64,000 nt of DNA from Streptomyces sp. NBC_01750. Lineage in GTDB: Bacteria; Actinomycetota; Actinomycetes; Streptomycetales; Streptomycetaceae. Position 1 is the stretch's first letter. Every line of letters begins with the position of its first letter. Of the stretch, positions 33,057 to 42,767 are shown in pieces. Under the pieces are notes generated by a model. It did no database searches and was not told the DNA's origin. It saw only the letters and a list, made by a program, of their open reading frames with translations. Where the stretch lies: NCBI RefSeq assembly GCF_035918095.1, contig NZ_CP109137.1, positions 3,164,001 to 3,228,000 of the forward strand, given 5' to 3'. The position numbers were made by a program, and so were the translations under genes.

Positions 33057-35938
33057 GCGGAACCTCCGATCAGGGTGAGGAAGGCATCCTCCAGGCGGCG
33101 GTGCGGACCGACGCCCGTCAACGGCACGTCCAGCCGGACGAGTTCGGTGATCATGCCGGTGGCGGTGGCTCCGTCGAGGCGTACGAGCAGTCCTTCGCCC
33201 GTACGGGAGGCGGAACCGATACCCGGGAGAGCGGCGATCTTCTCGATCAATGGCTCCGGCACCTCCTCCGCGGTGGTGACCAGCAGGGTGTCGCTCTCGC
33301 CGGTGATCTCCGCGACCGGTCCTGCCTGCACCAGCCGCCCACGGTCCATGACCACCAGATGCGTGCAGGACTGCTCGACCTCCGACAGGAGGTGGCTGGA
33401 GACGATGACGGTCCGGCCTGCGGCCGCGTACCGGATCATCACGTCGCGCATCTCACGGATCTGGGGCGGGTCGAGGCCGTTCGTCGGCTCGTCGAGGATG
33501 AGCAGATCGGGCATGCCGAGCATGGCCTGGGCGATGGCGAGACGCTGCCGCATGCCCTGCGAGTAGGTGCGTACGGCGCGGGCGAGGGCATCGCCGAGGC
33601 CGGCGATCTCCAGGGCCTCCTCCAGATGCGCGTCGCTCGCGGGGCGGCCGGTGGCCCGCCAGTACAGCTCCAGGTTGTCGCGTCCCGACAGATGCGGCAG
33701 GAAGCCCGCCCCCTCGACGAACGCGCCGACCCGGGAGAGCACAGGTGCGCCGGGCCTGATGGCGTGGCCGAAGACGCGGATCTCGCCGTCGTCGGGCCGG
33801 ATGAGGCCCATCAGCATGCGCAGGGTGGTGGTCTTGCCCGCGCCGTTGGGACCGAGGAGGCCGAGTACCTGGCCCTTCTGGACGCGGAAGGAGAGCTCCC
33901 GTACGGCGTACCGGTCTGCGGACTTGGAGTACCGCTTGGTCAACCCGGTGATCTCCAGGGGTACTTCGGCAAGCACGGGGTCGGGTGCGGGAGCGACCAC
34001 CCGGCGGCGGGCTGTGATCAGCAGGGCCGCCGCCAGCAGCGCGCCCGCGGCCGGGAGGACCCAGGTCCACCAGGGCAGTCCCGCGGCCTGCGTCTTCACG
34101 GCGGGCGCGGTGGGCACAGCCAGTGCGCCACTGCCGAGGAGTTCGACGGTGTACGCGGCGGGGGCGGCCGGAGACGCATAGCCGAGGTCGGTCGCGGACA
34201 GCACCAGCCGCAGCCGGTGGCCGGCGTCGACCTCGTGGTCGACGGCCGGCAGGGACAGCTCGACGTCCCTGCCCTGCCCGGCGCCCTCGACCCGGACCGG
34301 CGCGACGAGCTGGGAAGGCAGCACCTGCTCACGGCCGTTGGGCCCGACGTCGTACACCTTCCCGAACAGGACCGCGTCGCCGCTGCTCGAGGTCACCCTG
34401 ACCTTGACGGTCGGCGAGCCGGTGATCCGCAGCGACTGGGCCAACGGCGCGGAGTCGAAGCGCGCGAACTGGCCGGGGAAGTCGAGGGAGAGTCCGAGGC
34501 CGAGAGAGGAGAGCTGGGCGAGCCCGCCGGTGAGGCCGGGGACGGCCGAGATGGCCGGCGGGGTGGCGCCGGCCGGATTCGCGAAGGTCTGCGCGCGGCC
34601 GTTGAGCGCGACCGGCCGCACGCCGCTGCCGAGCCCCGGATAGGCGTTGCCGGTGGCGCCGCGCAGCAGGGCCTGTCCGTCGGTGGAGTCGACGCCGCCG
34701 GTCCGGCTGACGCGGAAGCCGGTCCCGGTGTCCGCGCCCTTGTCCTGCTTGAGGTACCGGTCGAACCAGTCGCTGATACGGCCCTGGACCCGGCCGGTCT
34801 CCCGGTCGCCGCCGTCGTGGCCGCCCGCGATCCAGTCGACGGAGACGGGCACGCCGTTGGCGCTGATCCTCTTGGCCATGGCGTCGGCGTGCATCAGCGG
34901 GAAGAGCGAGTCCGCCTGGCCCTGCACGATGAGCGCGGGCACCTTGATGCGGTCGCCGACGGCGGAGGGGCTGCGGGCCTCGAGGAGCGTACGGGCGGCG
35001 GCGTCGGGCTTTCCGGCAACGGCGACGCGCTCGTACATGGCGCAGAGGGCAGGTTCGAAACGCCCGCAGCCGCTCGGGTCGGCGGCGGCTTCGGCCCCGG
35101 CCGCCTTCGCCGCATCACTCCTGGCCGCGGACCCGGCCGCCTTGGCCTTCGCTGCCTCGGCCTTCGCTGCCTCGGCCTTCGCCGCCTTGGCCTTCGCCGC
35201 GTCGCCGGGCGCCTTGGCCGTCGCCCCATCGGTCTTCGCCGCGTCGCCGGGCGCCGCCCGACCCGCCGGCGCGTCCGGTGCGGGCTCGTCGGCCGGGGGT
35301 TGCGAGCCGGAACCGGCCGCCGAACCCGCCGAGCCGGTCGAGAAGAAGATCCCGGCCCAGAGCTTCTTGAAGACACCGTTCGGGAAGAGCGCGTCGGCCA
35401 GGTTCCAGTAGGTGATCTGGGGTGCGATCGCATCGACCCGCTTGTCGTAGCCGGCCGCGAGGAGCGAGATCGCCCCGCCGTACGAGGACCCGGTGACACC
35501 CACGCGCGGATCGCCGTCCGCGTCAAGCTGCACTTCGGGCCGGGCCGCCAGCCAGTCGATCAGCCGCGAGACGTCCTTGACCTCGAAGTCCGGGTCGTTG
35601 AGCCCGATTTTCCCGGTGGACTCACCGAAACCGCGGGCGGACCAGGTCAGCACGGCGTATCCGTCGCGGGCCAGCTGCTCGGCCTGGGCGCGTACATCCT
35701 GCTTACTGCCGCCGAAGCCGTGCCCGAGGAGAACAGCGGGCCGGCGGCCCTTGCCACCCGCCGTGAAGTAGGAGGTGTCGATCTCCGCCCCGGGCATCTG
35801 CTGCACCCGGTCCTCACGGTGCACAGCCGGTGCGCCGTCGTCAGCGACCGCGGTCCAGGTGCCCGCGCCGGCGAGGACGGCGAAGGCTGCGACACCTGCG
35901 AGCCATCGGCCGCGCGGCCGGGGAAGTCGGATCTGCAT
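33053..35938 (-). CDS. Fused S15-type alpha/beta hydrolase and ABC transporter ATPase
   Basis: 961 aa, two proteins in one chain. Residues 1-32 are a signal-anchor helix. Residues 50-400 are an alpha/beta hydrolase with nucleophile Ser152 (VTGSSYGG), Asp343 and His374 (AGGHDGGD), like X-Pro dipeptidyl-peptidase/CocE enzymes. Residues about 400-600 are the beta-rich S15 C-terminal domain. A membrane helix follows (619-645, [20 protein letters not shown]), then a full ABC ATPase: Walker A GPNGAGKT (695-702), signature YSQGMRQRLA, and LLILDEPTNGLDP. The topology implies an extracellular hydrolase tied to a cytoplasmic ATPase. An Ala/Lys-rich insert (about 205-290) splits the hydrolase. It is coupled to the permease gene by a 4-bp overlap. 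Confidence 0.88.
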   Translation of the reverse strand: MQIRLPRPRGRWLAGVAAFAVLAGAGTWTAVADDGAPAVHREDRVQQMPGAEIDTSYFTAGGKGRRPAVLLGHGFGGSKQDVRAQAEQLARDGYAVLTWSARGFGESTGKIGLNDPDFEVKDVSRLIDWLAARPEVQLDADGDPRVGVTGSSYGGAISLLAAGYDKRVDAIAPQITYWNLADALFPNGVFKKLWAGIFFSTGSAGSAAGSGSQPPADEPAPDAPAGRAAPGDAAKTDGATAKAPGDAAKAKAAKAEAAKAEAAKAKAAGSAARSDAAKAAGAEAAADPSGCGRFEPALCAMYERVAVAGKPDAAARTLLEARSPSAVGDRIKVPALIVQGQADSLFPLMHADAMAKRISANGVPVSVDWIAGGHDGGDRETGRVQGRISDWFDRYLKQDKGADTGTGFRVSRTGGVDSTDGQALLRGATGNAYPGLGSGVRPVALNGRAQTFANPAGATPPAISAVPGLTGGLAQLSSLGLGLSLDFPGQFARFDSAPLAQSLRITGSPTVKVRVTSSSGDAVLFGKVYDVGPNGREQVLPSQLVAPVRVEGAGQGRDVELSLPAVDHEVDAGHRLRLVLSATDLGYASPAAPAAYTVELLGSGALAVPTAPAVKTQAAGLPWWTWVLPAAGALLAAALLITARRRVVAPAPDPVLAEVPLEITGLTKRYSKSADRYAVRELSFRVQKGQVLGLLGPNGAGKTTTLRMLMGLIRPDDGEIRVFGHAIRPGAPVLSRVGAFVEGAGFLPHLSGRDNLELYWRATGRPASDAHLEEALEIAGLGDALARAVRTYSQGMRQRLAIAQAMLGMPDLLILDEPTNGLDPPQIREMRDVMIRYAAAGRTVIVSSHLLSEVEQSCTHLVVMDRGRLVQAGPVAEITGESDTLLVTTAEEVPEPLIEKIAALPGIGSASRTGEGLLVRLDGATATGMITELVRLDVPLTGVGPHRRLEDAFLTLIGGSA
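35109..35220. repeat. Tandem Ala/Lys-coding repeats inside the hydrolase-ATPase gene
   Basis: Within the fused gene, gccttcgctgcctcg recurs back to back around 35150-35180 with near copies (gccgccttggcc, gccgcgtcg) on both sides. On the coding strand they give AAKAEAAKAEAAKAK. The insert lies between the hydrolase nucleophile and Asp343 and looks expandable. Confidence 0.7.
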
Positions 35939-36071
35939 GCTTGAAACCCTAAGCCGGTCCCCTGTGCGGACTCGGCTGCCGCCAGGGGGAACTCACGAGC
36001 CTCCCCAAGTAGTACGGAGTACGGTCGCCGTACACCAGACGCGGTATGCACCCCTGGGGGAAGGGCCACGC

Positions 36072-36500
36072 ATGGACCTCCGTACGGACATCCGGCGCGC
36101 TACGACCGTGGCCGAGCTCACCGCGGCCGAGCATCTCTACGACGGACCGGCGCGGGCGGAGTGGGCCGAGCGGTTCCTTGCCGCCGCCGGGCATCTGATG
36201 CTGATCGCGTACGTCGACGGGACGCCGGCCGGGATGATCTCCGGCATCGAGATGCTCCACCCCGACAAGGGCACGGAGATGTGCCTGTACGAGCTGTCGG
36301 TGGACGAGGCGTACCGCAGGCGCGGCATCGGACGGGCGCTGACCGAGGCGCTGATCGAGGTGGCGCGGGAGCGGGGTTGCTACGGCATGTGGGTAGGCGT
36401 GGACACCGGCAACGACCCGGCGCTGGCGACGTACCGGTCGGCGGGGGCGAAGGACGACGGGGTGTTCGCGATGCTCACCTGGGAGTTCCCGGCCAGGTAG
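36072..36500 (+). CDS. GNAT-family acetyltransferase
   Basis: 142 aa. The acetyl-CoA-binding motif A is RRRGIGRALTEALIEVA (about 79-95), and the YELSVDEAYR strand just before it is typical of the AAC(3)-I-like GNAT group. ATG 36072 (MDLRTDIRR) follows GGGGGAAGG. Longer frames upstream run through the divergent region and are not supported. It is divergent from the hydrolase-ATPase fusion. The substrate is unknown, and drug acetylation is only a possibility. Confidence 0.85.
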   Translation: MDLRTDIRRATTVAELTAAEHLYDGPARAEWAERFLAAAGHLMLIAYVDGTPAGMISGIEMLHPDKGTEMCLYELSVDEAYRRRGIGRALTEALIEVARERGCYGMWVGVDTGNDPALATYRSAGAKDDGVFAMLTWEFPAR

Positions 36501-36687
36501 CCAGGGCCCCGTCGACGAGGCCGACCTGATGGGTGTTCACAATCCGGTGGCCGTCATGCCGTACATGGCGTCGGCACCTTGTGTCGCACGTCACGTCACG
36601 AGACCCTGGTCAGCGCATATGCACTGTCTGGCAGCATGCACGCCCGTACTTGTCCCTTAAACGGTCAACGAAAGGTAGGTGCACGAG

Positions 36688-37866
36688 ATGAGAACCACTG
36701 CCCGACGCGTCGGGGCGCTGATACCCGCAGTCGCCCTTGCGGCCGGTCTCCAGTTCGCCGTTTCCCCCACCGCGCACAGCGCGTCCATCGGCGATCTCCG
36801 TCTCGCTCCCACTGCAACTGCCGTACAGAACAGCTGGATTGTCGTCCTGAAGGACGGCACCACGCGCGCCGCCGATCTGGGCGTCACGCCGAACCACACC
36901 TACCGCAGTGCCCTCACGGGCTTCTCCGCGTCGATGTCCGGCGCGAAGGCCGCGAAACTCTCCGCCGATCCGCGCGTGGCGTACGTCCAGCAGAACGCCA
37001 CGGTCCGTATCAACGAAACTCAGCCCAATGCCACGTGGGGCATCGACCGCATCGACCAGCGGAACCTGCCGCTGTCGAAGACGTACACCTACAACACCAC
37101 CGCGTCGAACGTGACCGCGTACATCATCGACACCGGGATCCGCACCTCGCACAGCGAGTTCGGCGGCCGCGCGAGCGTCGGCACGGACACGGTGGGCGGC
37201 GGCCAGAACGGCCAGGACTGCAACGGCCACGGCACGCATGTCGCCGGCACGGTCGGCGGCAAGACGTACGGCGTCGCCAAGGGCGTCAAGCTCGTGGCCG
37301 TACGTGTCCTGGACTGCCAGGGCTCCGGTACGACGGCCGGGGTCATCGCGGGCATCGACTGGGTGACCGCGAACGCGAAGAAGCCGGCCGTGGCGAACAT
37401 GAGCCTGGGCGGCAGCGCGGACGCGGCGCTGGACAACGCGGTGAAGAAGTCCATCGGCTCGGGCGTGAGTTACGCGATCGCCGCGGGCAATGGCAACTTC
37501 CTCGGCCTGCCGGCGAACGCGTGCAACTACTCGCCGGCCCGCGTGCCCGAGGCGATCACGGTCGGCGCGACGGACAACACGGACCGGCGGGCGTCGTTCT
37601 CCAACTACGGCACCTGTCTGGACCTGTTCGCGCCGGGCGTGAACATCACCTCGTCGTGGAAGGACAGCGACACGGCGACGAACACGATCTCCGGCACCTC
37701 GATGGCCACCCCGCACACTGCGGGCGCCGCGGCGCTCTACCTGGCGACCCACGCCACGGCGAGCCCGGTCCAGGTCCGGGACGCGCTCGTGAACGGTGCG
37801 ACAAGCGGCAAGGTCCAGGACCCGCGGACGGGTTCGCCGAACAAGCTGCTGTATTCACTCTTCTAG
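36688..37866 (+). CDS. Secreted S8 family serine peptidase (subtilisin/proteinase K type)
   Basis: 392 aa pre-pro-enzyme. Signal peptide about 1-33 (RRVGALIPAVALAAGLQFAVS...AHSAS); inhibitor I9 propeptide about 48-112 (SWIVVLKDGTT...VAYVQQNA); catalytic domain with Asp148 (IIDTGIR), His181 (NGHGTHVAG) and Ser338 (SGTSMATPHT). The oxyanion Asn is in AIAAGNGN. There is no C-terminal extra domain. ATG 36688 is chosen. A GTG nine bases upstream shares the weak AAAGGT. It is exported through Sec and matured outside the cell. A large hairpin follows, so it is a single transcription unit. Confidence 0.93.
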   Translation: MRTTARRVGALIPAVALAAGLQFAVSPTAHSASIGDLRLAPTATAVQNSWIVVLKDGTTRAADLGVTPNHTYRSALTGFSASMSGAKAAKLSADPRVAYVQQNATVRINETQPNATWGIDRIDQRNLPLSKTYTYNTTASNVTAYIIDTGIRTSHSEFGGRASVGTDTVGGGQNGQDCNGHGTHVAGTVGGKTYGVAKGVKLVAVRVLDCQGSGTTAGVIAGIDWVTANAKKPAVANMSLGGSADAALDNAVKKSIGSGVSYAIAAGNGNFLGLPANACNYSPARVPEAITVGATDNTDRRASFSNYGTCLDLFAPGVNITSSWKDSDTATNTISGTSMATPHTAGAAALYLATHATASPVQVRDALVNGATSGKVQDPRTGSPNKLLYSLF

Positions 37867-37898
37867 GAGTCGCCGGTCCAACCGGCGGTCCGGCCGAG

Positions 37899-37931
37899 TC
37901 TCTGATCCGACCGAATCTCTGATCCGACCGA
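37899..37931. repeat. Direct repeat of a 16-bp sequence
   Basis: tctctgatccgaccga occurs at 37899-37914 and again at 37916-37931, directly before the terminator hairpin of the subtilase gene. Confidence 0.9.
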
Positions 37932-37986
37932 GCTGCTGCCCGAGGAGTTCCTGCCCATCCGGGCACGGCGTTCCTCGGGCAGCAGC
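37932..37986 (+). terminator. Large hairpin after the subtilase gene
   Basis: Fifteen-base perfect arms GCTGCTGCCCGAGGA (37932-37946) and its complement (37972-37986). A nested TGCCC/GGGCA pair (37952-37956/37961-37965) lies in the loop. It sits between convergent genes (subtilase, plus; 38022, minus) and probably ends both. Confidence 0.8.
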
Positions 37987-38021
37987 CTTCTCGCGACGTT
38001 TTCTGCCGGCTTGTCCTGCAC

Positions 38022-38822
38022 CTACAGCGAATCTGAATGATCAGGACTTGAACAGCGGCGTACGGCTCTGCACCAGCCACCCACCTCGCGGCGTGGCGGC
38101 CGGGTGAGAGTGATGTGGCGTACGAACTGGTGGAAGCAGGCCATGGTCGCGATGGCGGGGAGCGCGGCAACGCCCGCTCCGCTGACGGTCCTGGGCGCCG
38201 CGGCGATGCACGAGAGCGCGGCGAGCGCGCAGAAGAACAGGGCGACGGCCCAGGCGTGGGGAGCACGGCGGCGGTGCAGCGTGGCTCGCAGGATCGAGAG
38301 CGATGCGACCGTCCAGGGTCCGTACACCAGCGCCGGCCACCAGGGCGAAAGCCTGAACGCGGCACCAGGGGCGGCGGCGTGCCGCATGATGTCGTGGGTG
38401 AGCAAGCACCCGAGGATGCTCACGATGGCAATGATGACCGCACTCGCCCCTGCCAGGGCGTAGTTCAGGGACTGGTTGCGGTTGAGCTTCCACGCTCTCG
38501 GCTTCACTTTGTGCATCGGGCGCCGGCGGTGGCAGGACGGGCCGACCGTCGGGGGCCGCAGGTCCATGACGGGCGGCGGCAGTTCCACGGGGTCGGGATT
38601 TTCCTGCAGCAACTGCGTCAGTTCGACGTCCGGTTCCCAGCGCCCTTGCAGGACGTCGAGGTCCGGAGCAGAGAATGGTTCCTGCCCGAACGAGGAGCTG
38701 TAGCCGTCCCACTGGTCGGCGGAACTGTAACCGTCCCACTGTTCCGAGACGGATGCGTACGCCTCGTCGTACTGCTCAGCAGGCATTCCGTACGCCCCGA
38801 AGTGGTCGTGCCTGTCATACAT
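38022..38822 (-). CDS. DUF2637/SpdB-like membrane protein
   Basis: 266 aa. The N-terminal half is acidic and Tyr/Ser-rich with an internal repeat (EQWDGYSSADQWDGYSS). The C-terminal half has four hydrophobic helices (NYALAGASAVIIAIVSILG, LVYGPWTVASLSIL, AVALFFCALAALSC, ALPAIATMACFHQF) resembling the DUF2637 domain of SpdB-type spread proteins and their chromosomal Streptomyces relatives. ATG 38822 follows TAGGAA. It pairs with the small gene upstream, as is common in Streptomyces. Function unknown. Confidence 0.72.
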   Translation of the reverse strand: MYDRHDHFGAYGMPAEQYDEAYASVSEQWDGYSSADQWDGYSSSFGQEPFSAPDLDVLQGRWEPDVELTQLLQENPDPVELPPPVMDLRPPTVGPSCHRRRPMHKVKPRAWKLNRNQSLNYALAGASAVIIAIVSILGCLLTHDIMRHAAAPGAAFRLSPWWPALVYGPWTVASLSILRATLHRRRAPHAWAVALFFCALAALSCIAAAPRTVSGAGVAALPAIATMACFHQFVRHITLTRPPRREVGGWCRAVRRCSSPDHSDSL

Positions 38823-38914
38823 GTCGTTCCTACCGTGGACGATGTCCAGTGGTGGTGGCAATGGCGGCTCCGGCAGTGGGCCGCGGTGGAAGTGTGCGGC
38901 GCCATGCTCGGCGG

Positions 38915-39106
38915 TCACGCGGGGAAGCGGCGGGTGTAATCGGCCTCGATCAGGTCCATGGCCGCCATGAAGTCCGCCAGTTCCGCGGTGCACTCCCGGG
39001 CCCGGACCAGAACGGCGGCACCTTCCGTACTGGTACGCATGGGCCACCGGGGCAGTCCGTCGGCACGTGGGTTGAGCGACTTGGGGTGTGAAGTTGGCGT
39101 GGTCAC
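38915..39106 (-). CDS. Small hypothetical protein
   Basis: 63 aa from GTG 39106 (preceded by GAGAGG), with a Lys/Arg/Pro-rich start and a helical end (RARECTAELADFMAAMDLIEADYTRRF). No known domain. It is on the same strand as the DUF2637-like gene, 92 bp upstream of it. A later ATG (MRTSTEGAAV) would give 41 aa. It is supported by GC bias at third positions and the plausible ribosome site. Confidence 0.6.
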   Translation of the reverse strand: MTTPTSHPKSLNPRADGLPRWPMRTSTEGAAVLVRARECTAELADFMAAMDLIEADYTRRFPA

Positions 39107-39146
39107 AGCCCTCTCAACGACGAACGCGCCCCCATCGCTATCGGCC

Positions 39147-39186
39147 ACACGAATGAACCAATAAATAGTAAATAGGTGAAATATGC
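39147..39186 (-). promoter_or_regulatory. AT-rich island, likely promoter of the small-protein/DUF2637 pair
   Basis: About 40 bases that are roughly 70% A+T in a >70% G+C region (aaccaataaatagtaaatag on the plus strand). On the minus strand they offer several TA(C/T)TAT-like -10 sites about 45 bp before GTG 39106. This is the most AT-rich spot I noticed in the window. Confidence 0.5.
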
Positions 39187-39279
39187 AGCCCTCGGCGTGT
39201 CGGAGACCCTGGAACGCCGTCGCACGTGAACTGCGAGCGGGCCGCCGCGGGCGCCGGCCGCGCCACACCGGACAGGCGC

Positions 39280-39311
39280 GGCCCGTACGGATACAGAGTT
39301 CCGTACGGGCC
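39280..39311 (-). terminator. Terminator hairpin of the iol operon
   Basis: GGCCCGTACGG (39280-39290), a ten-base loop, and CCGTACGGGCC (39301-39311): a perfect 11-base stem 22 bp beyond the iolA stop. Confidence 0.8.
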
Positions 39312-39333
39312 CGGTGCCTGCCTGCTGTTGCTG

Positions 39334-40833
<1,500 letters not shown>

Positions 40834-40844
40834 TTCGTGCTCCT

Positions 40845-42767
40845 TCAGAGATGGCGGCGTCGGGCGGTGACCTGCCGGTCGTACTCCTTCCGGGCCTCGA
40901 CCGCCGACGGGCGGGTCGCGGTCTCGGCCACCGGAACATCCCACCACGCCTGCGCCGGAGGCGCGCCCGACACAGTGTCTGCCGTTTCGGTCTCGACGTA
41001 GACACATGTGGGAACGTCCGCCTCGCGGGCCCCGGCGAGCGCTTCGTGCAGGTCACGCACCGTCTTGGCCCGGATCACACGCATTCCGAGCGAGGCGGCG
41101 TTCGCGGCCAGGTCGACCGGGAGCGGAGCCCCGGTGTACGTACGGTCGGGGGCCCGGTAGCGGTAGGCGGTGCCGAAGCGCTCCGCGCCGACCGACTCGG
41201 ACAGACCGCCGATCGAGGCGTATCCGTGGTTCTGCAGGATGACGACCTTGATAGGGATGTTCTCCTGAACGGCTGTAACGATTTCGGTGGGATTCATCAG
41301 ATACGTACCATCGCCGACGAGCGCCCAGACGGGCCGGCCCGGCGCGGCCATCGCGACGCCGATGGCCGCCGGGATCTCGTAGCCCATGCAGGAATAGCCG
41401 TACTCGACGTGGTACTGGTCGGACGAACGGGCACGCCACAGCTTGTGGAGGTCGCCGGGGAGGGAACCCGCGGCGTTGATCACGATGTCGTCTCCCGTGA
41501 CCAGAGCGTCCAGTGCGCCGAGCACCTGCGGCTGCGTGGGGCGGACATCCGGGTCGTCGGCCTCGTACGCGGCGCCGACGCGGTACTCCCAGCGCTCCTT
41601 GTCATCGGCGTACTCCGTCTCGTACGCGGGCTCGACGCGCATACCCGTGCCCAGCGCGCCGGCGAGCTCGTCCAGGGCGGTCCGGGCGTCCGCGACCAGG
41701 GAGAGACCGGCCATCTTGTGGGCGTCGAGGGAGGTGATGTTGATGTTCAGGAAGCGCACGCCAGGGTTCTGGAAGAGGGTCGCCGATGCGGTGGTGAAGT
41801 CGGACCAGCGGGTGCCGACACCGATCACCAGATCGGCGGTACGGGCCAGCTCGTCGGCGGTCGCGGTGCCGGTGTGGCCGATGCCGCCGACGTCGCAGGG
41901 GTGGTCGTAGGGAAGCGAGCCCTTGCCGGCCTGGGTGGAGGCGACCGGGATGCCGGTCGCGTCGGCGAAGGCCCGCAGGGCCTGTTCGGCCTCGCTGTGG
42001 TGGACGCCGCCGCCCGCGACGATCAAGGGGCGGCGGGCGCCACTCACCACGCGGCGCGCCGCGTCCAGCGCGTCCAGGTCGGGCCTCGGGCGGCACACCT
42101 GCCAGACGCGCTCGGCGAAGAAGTCCTCCGGCCAGTCGTACGCCTCGGCCTGCACATCCTGCGGCAGCGCGAGCGTGACCGCGCCGGTCTCGGCCGGGTC
42201 GGAGAGCACACGCATCGCCTGCAGCGCCGCCGGAATCAACGCCTCGGGACGGGTGACACGGTCGAAGTAGCGGGAGACGGGACGCAGGGCGTCGTTGACC
42301 GACACATCGCCCGCGTACGGGACTTCGAGCTGCTGCAGGACCGGGTCGGCGGGGCGGGTCGCGAACACGTCGCCGGGCAGCAGGAGGACTGGAAGCCGAT
42401 TGACGGTGGCGAGCGCGGCGCCGGTGACGAGGTTGGTCGCGCCGGGGCCGATGGAGGTGGTGACGGCGTGGGCGGAGAGACGCCGGGACTGACGGGCGTA
42501 GCCGACGGCGGCGTGCACCATGGCTTGTTCGTTGCGGCCCTGGATGTACGGCATGGGGGGTCCGGGGAGTGTCTCCCCGGGAAGCACGGTGGTGCCGGAC
42601 TCGAGCAGCGCCTGGCCGAGGCCGGCCACATTGCCGTGGCCGAAGATGCCCCAGGTGGCGTTGATCAGTCGGTGGCGGCGGCCGTCGCGCTCGGTGTACT
42701 GGCGGGCGAGGAAGGCGACGAGCGCCTGGGCGACGGTGAGTCGGCGCGTATTCGTTCCCGAACTCAT
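40845..42767 (-). CDS. iolD: 3D-(3,5/4)-trihydroxycyclohexane-1,2-dione hydrolase (IolD)
   Basis: 640 aa, thiamine-diphosphate enzyme. The ThDP/Mg site is GDGTYLMNPTEI near residue 500. The N-terminal PYR-domain region GNVAGLGQALLESG carries the IolD start (FGHGNVAG). The acetolactate-synthase-like middle domain is intact. It opens the inositol-derived ring to 5-deoxy-D-glucuronate. The start overlaps iolB by 4 bp. A longer frame upstream belongs to the iolB region. Confidence 0.93.
   Translation of the reverse strand: MSSGTNTRRLTVAQALVAFLARQYTERDGRRHRLINATWGIFGHGNVAGLGQALLESGTTVLPGETLPGPPMPYIQGRNEQAMVHAAVGYARQSRRLSAHAVTTSIGPGATNLVTGAALATVNRLPVLLLPGDVFATRPADPVLQQLEVPYAGDVSVNDALRPVSRYFDRVTRPEALIPAALQAMRVLSDPAETGAVTLALPQDVQAEAYDWPEDFFAERVWQVCRPRPDLDALDAARRVVSGARRPLIVAGGGVHHSEAEQALRAFADATGIPVASTQAGKGSLPYDHPCDVGGIGHTGTATADELARTADLVIGVGTRWSDFTTASATLFQNPGVRFLNINITSLDAHKMAGLSLVADARTALDELAGALGTGMRVEPAYETEYADDKERWEYRVGAAYEADDPDVRPTQPQVLGALDALVTGDDIVINAAGSLPGDLHKLWRARSSDQYHVEYGYSCMGYEIPAAIGVAMAAPGRPVWALVGDGTYLMNPTEIVTAVQENIPIKVVILQNHGYASIGGLSESVGAERFGTAYRYRAPDRTYTGAPLPVDLAANAASLGMRVIRAKTVRDLHEALAGAREADVPTCVYVETETADTVSGAPPAQAWWDVPVAETATRPSAVEARKEYDRQVTARRRHL

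Noticed and set aside
33017..35944. A 975-codon plus-strand frame opposite the hydrolase-ATPase fusion
   Set aside because: The minus strand carries Walker, signature and catalytic motifs. The plus frame is Gly/Arg-rich shadow sequence.
35775..36071. 99-residue N-terminal extension of the GNAT at 36072
   Set aside because: It would run through the start of the divergent fusion gene. ATG 36072 has a ribosome site and gives the normal GNAT length.
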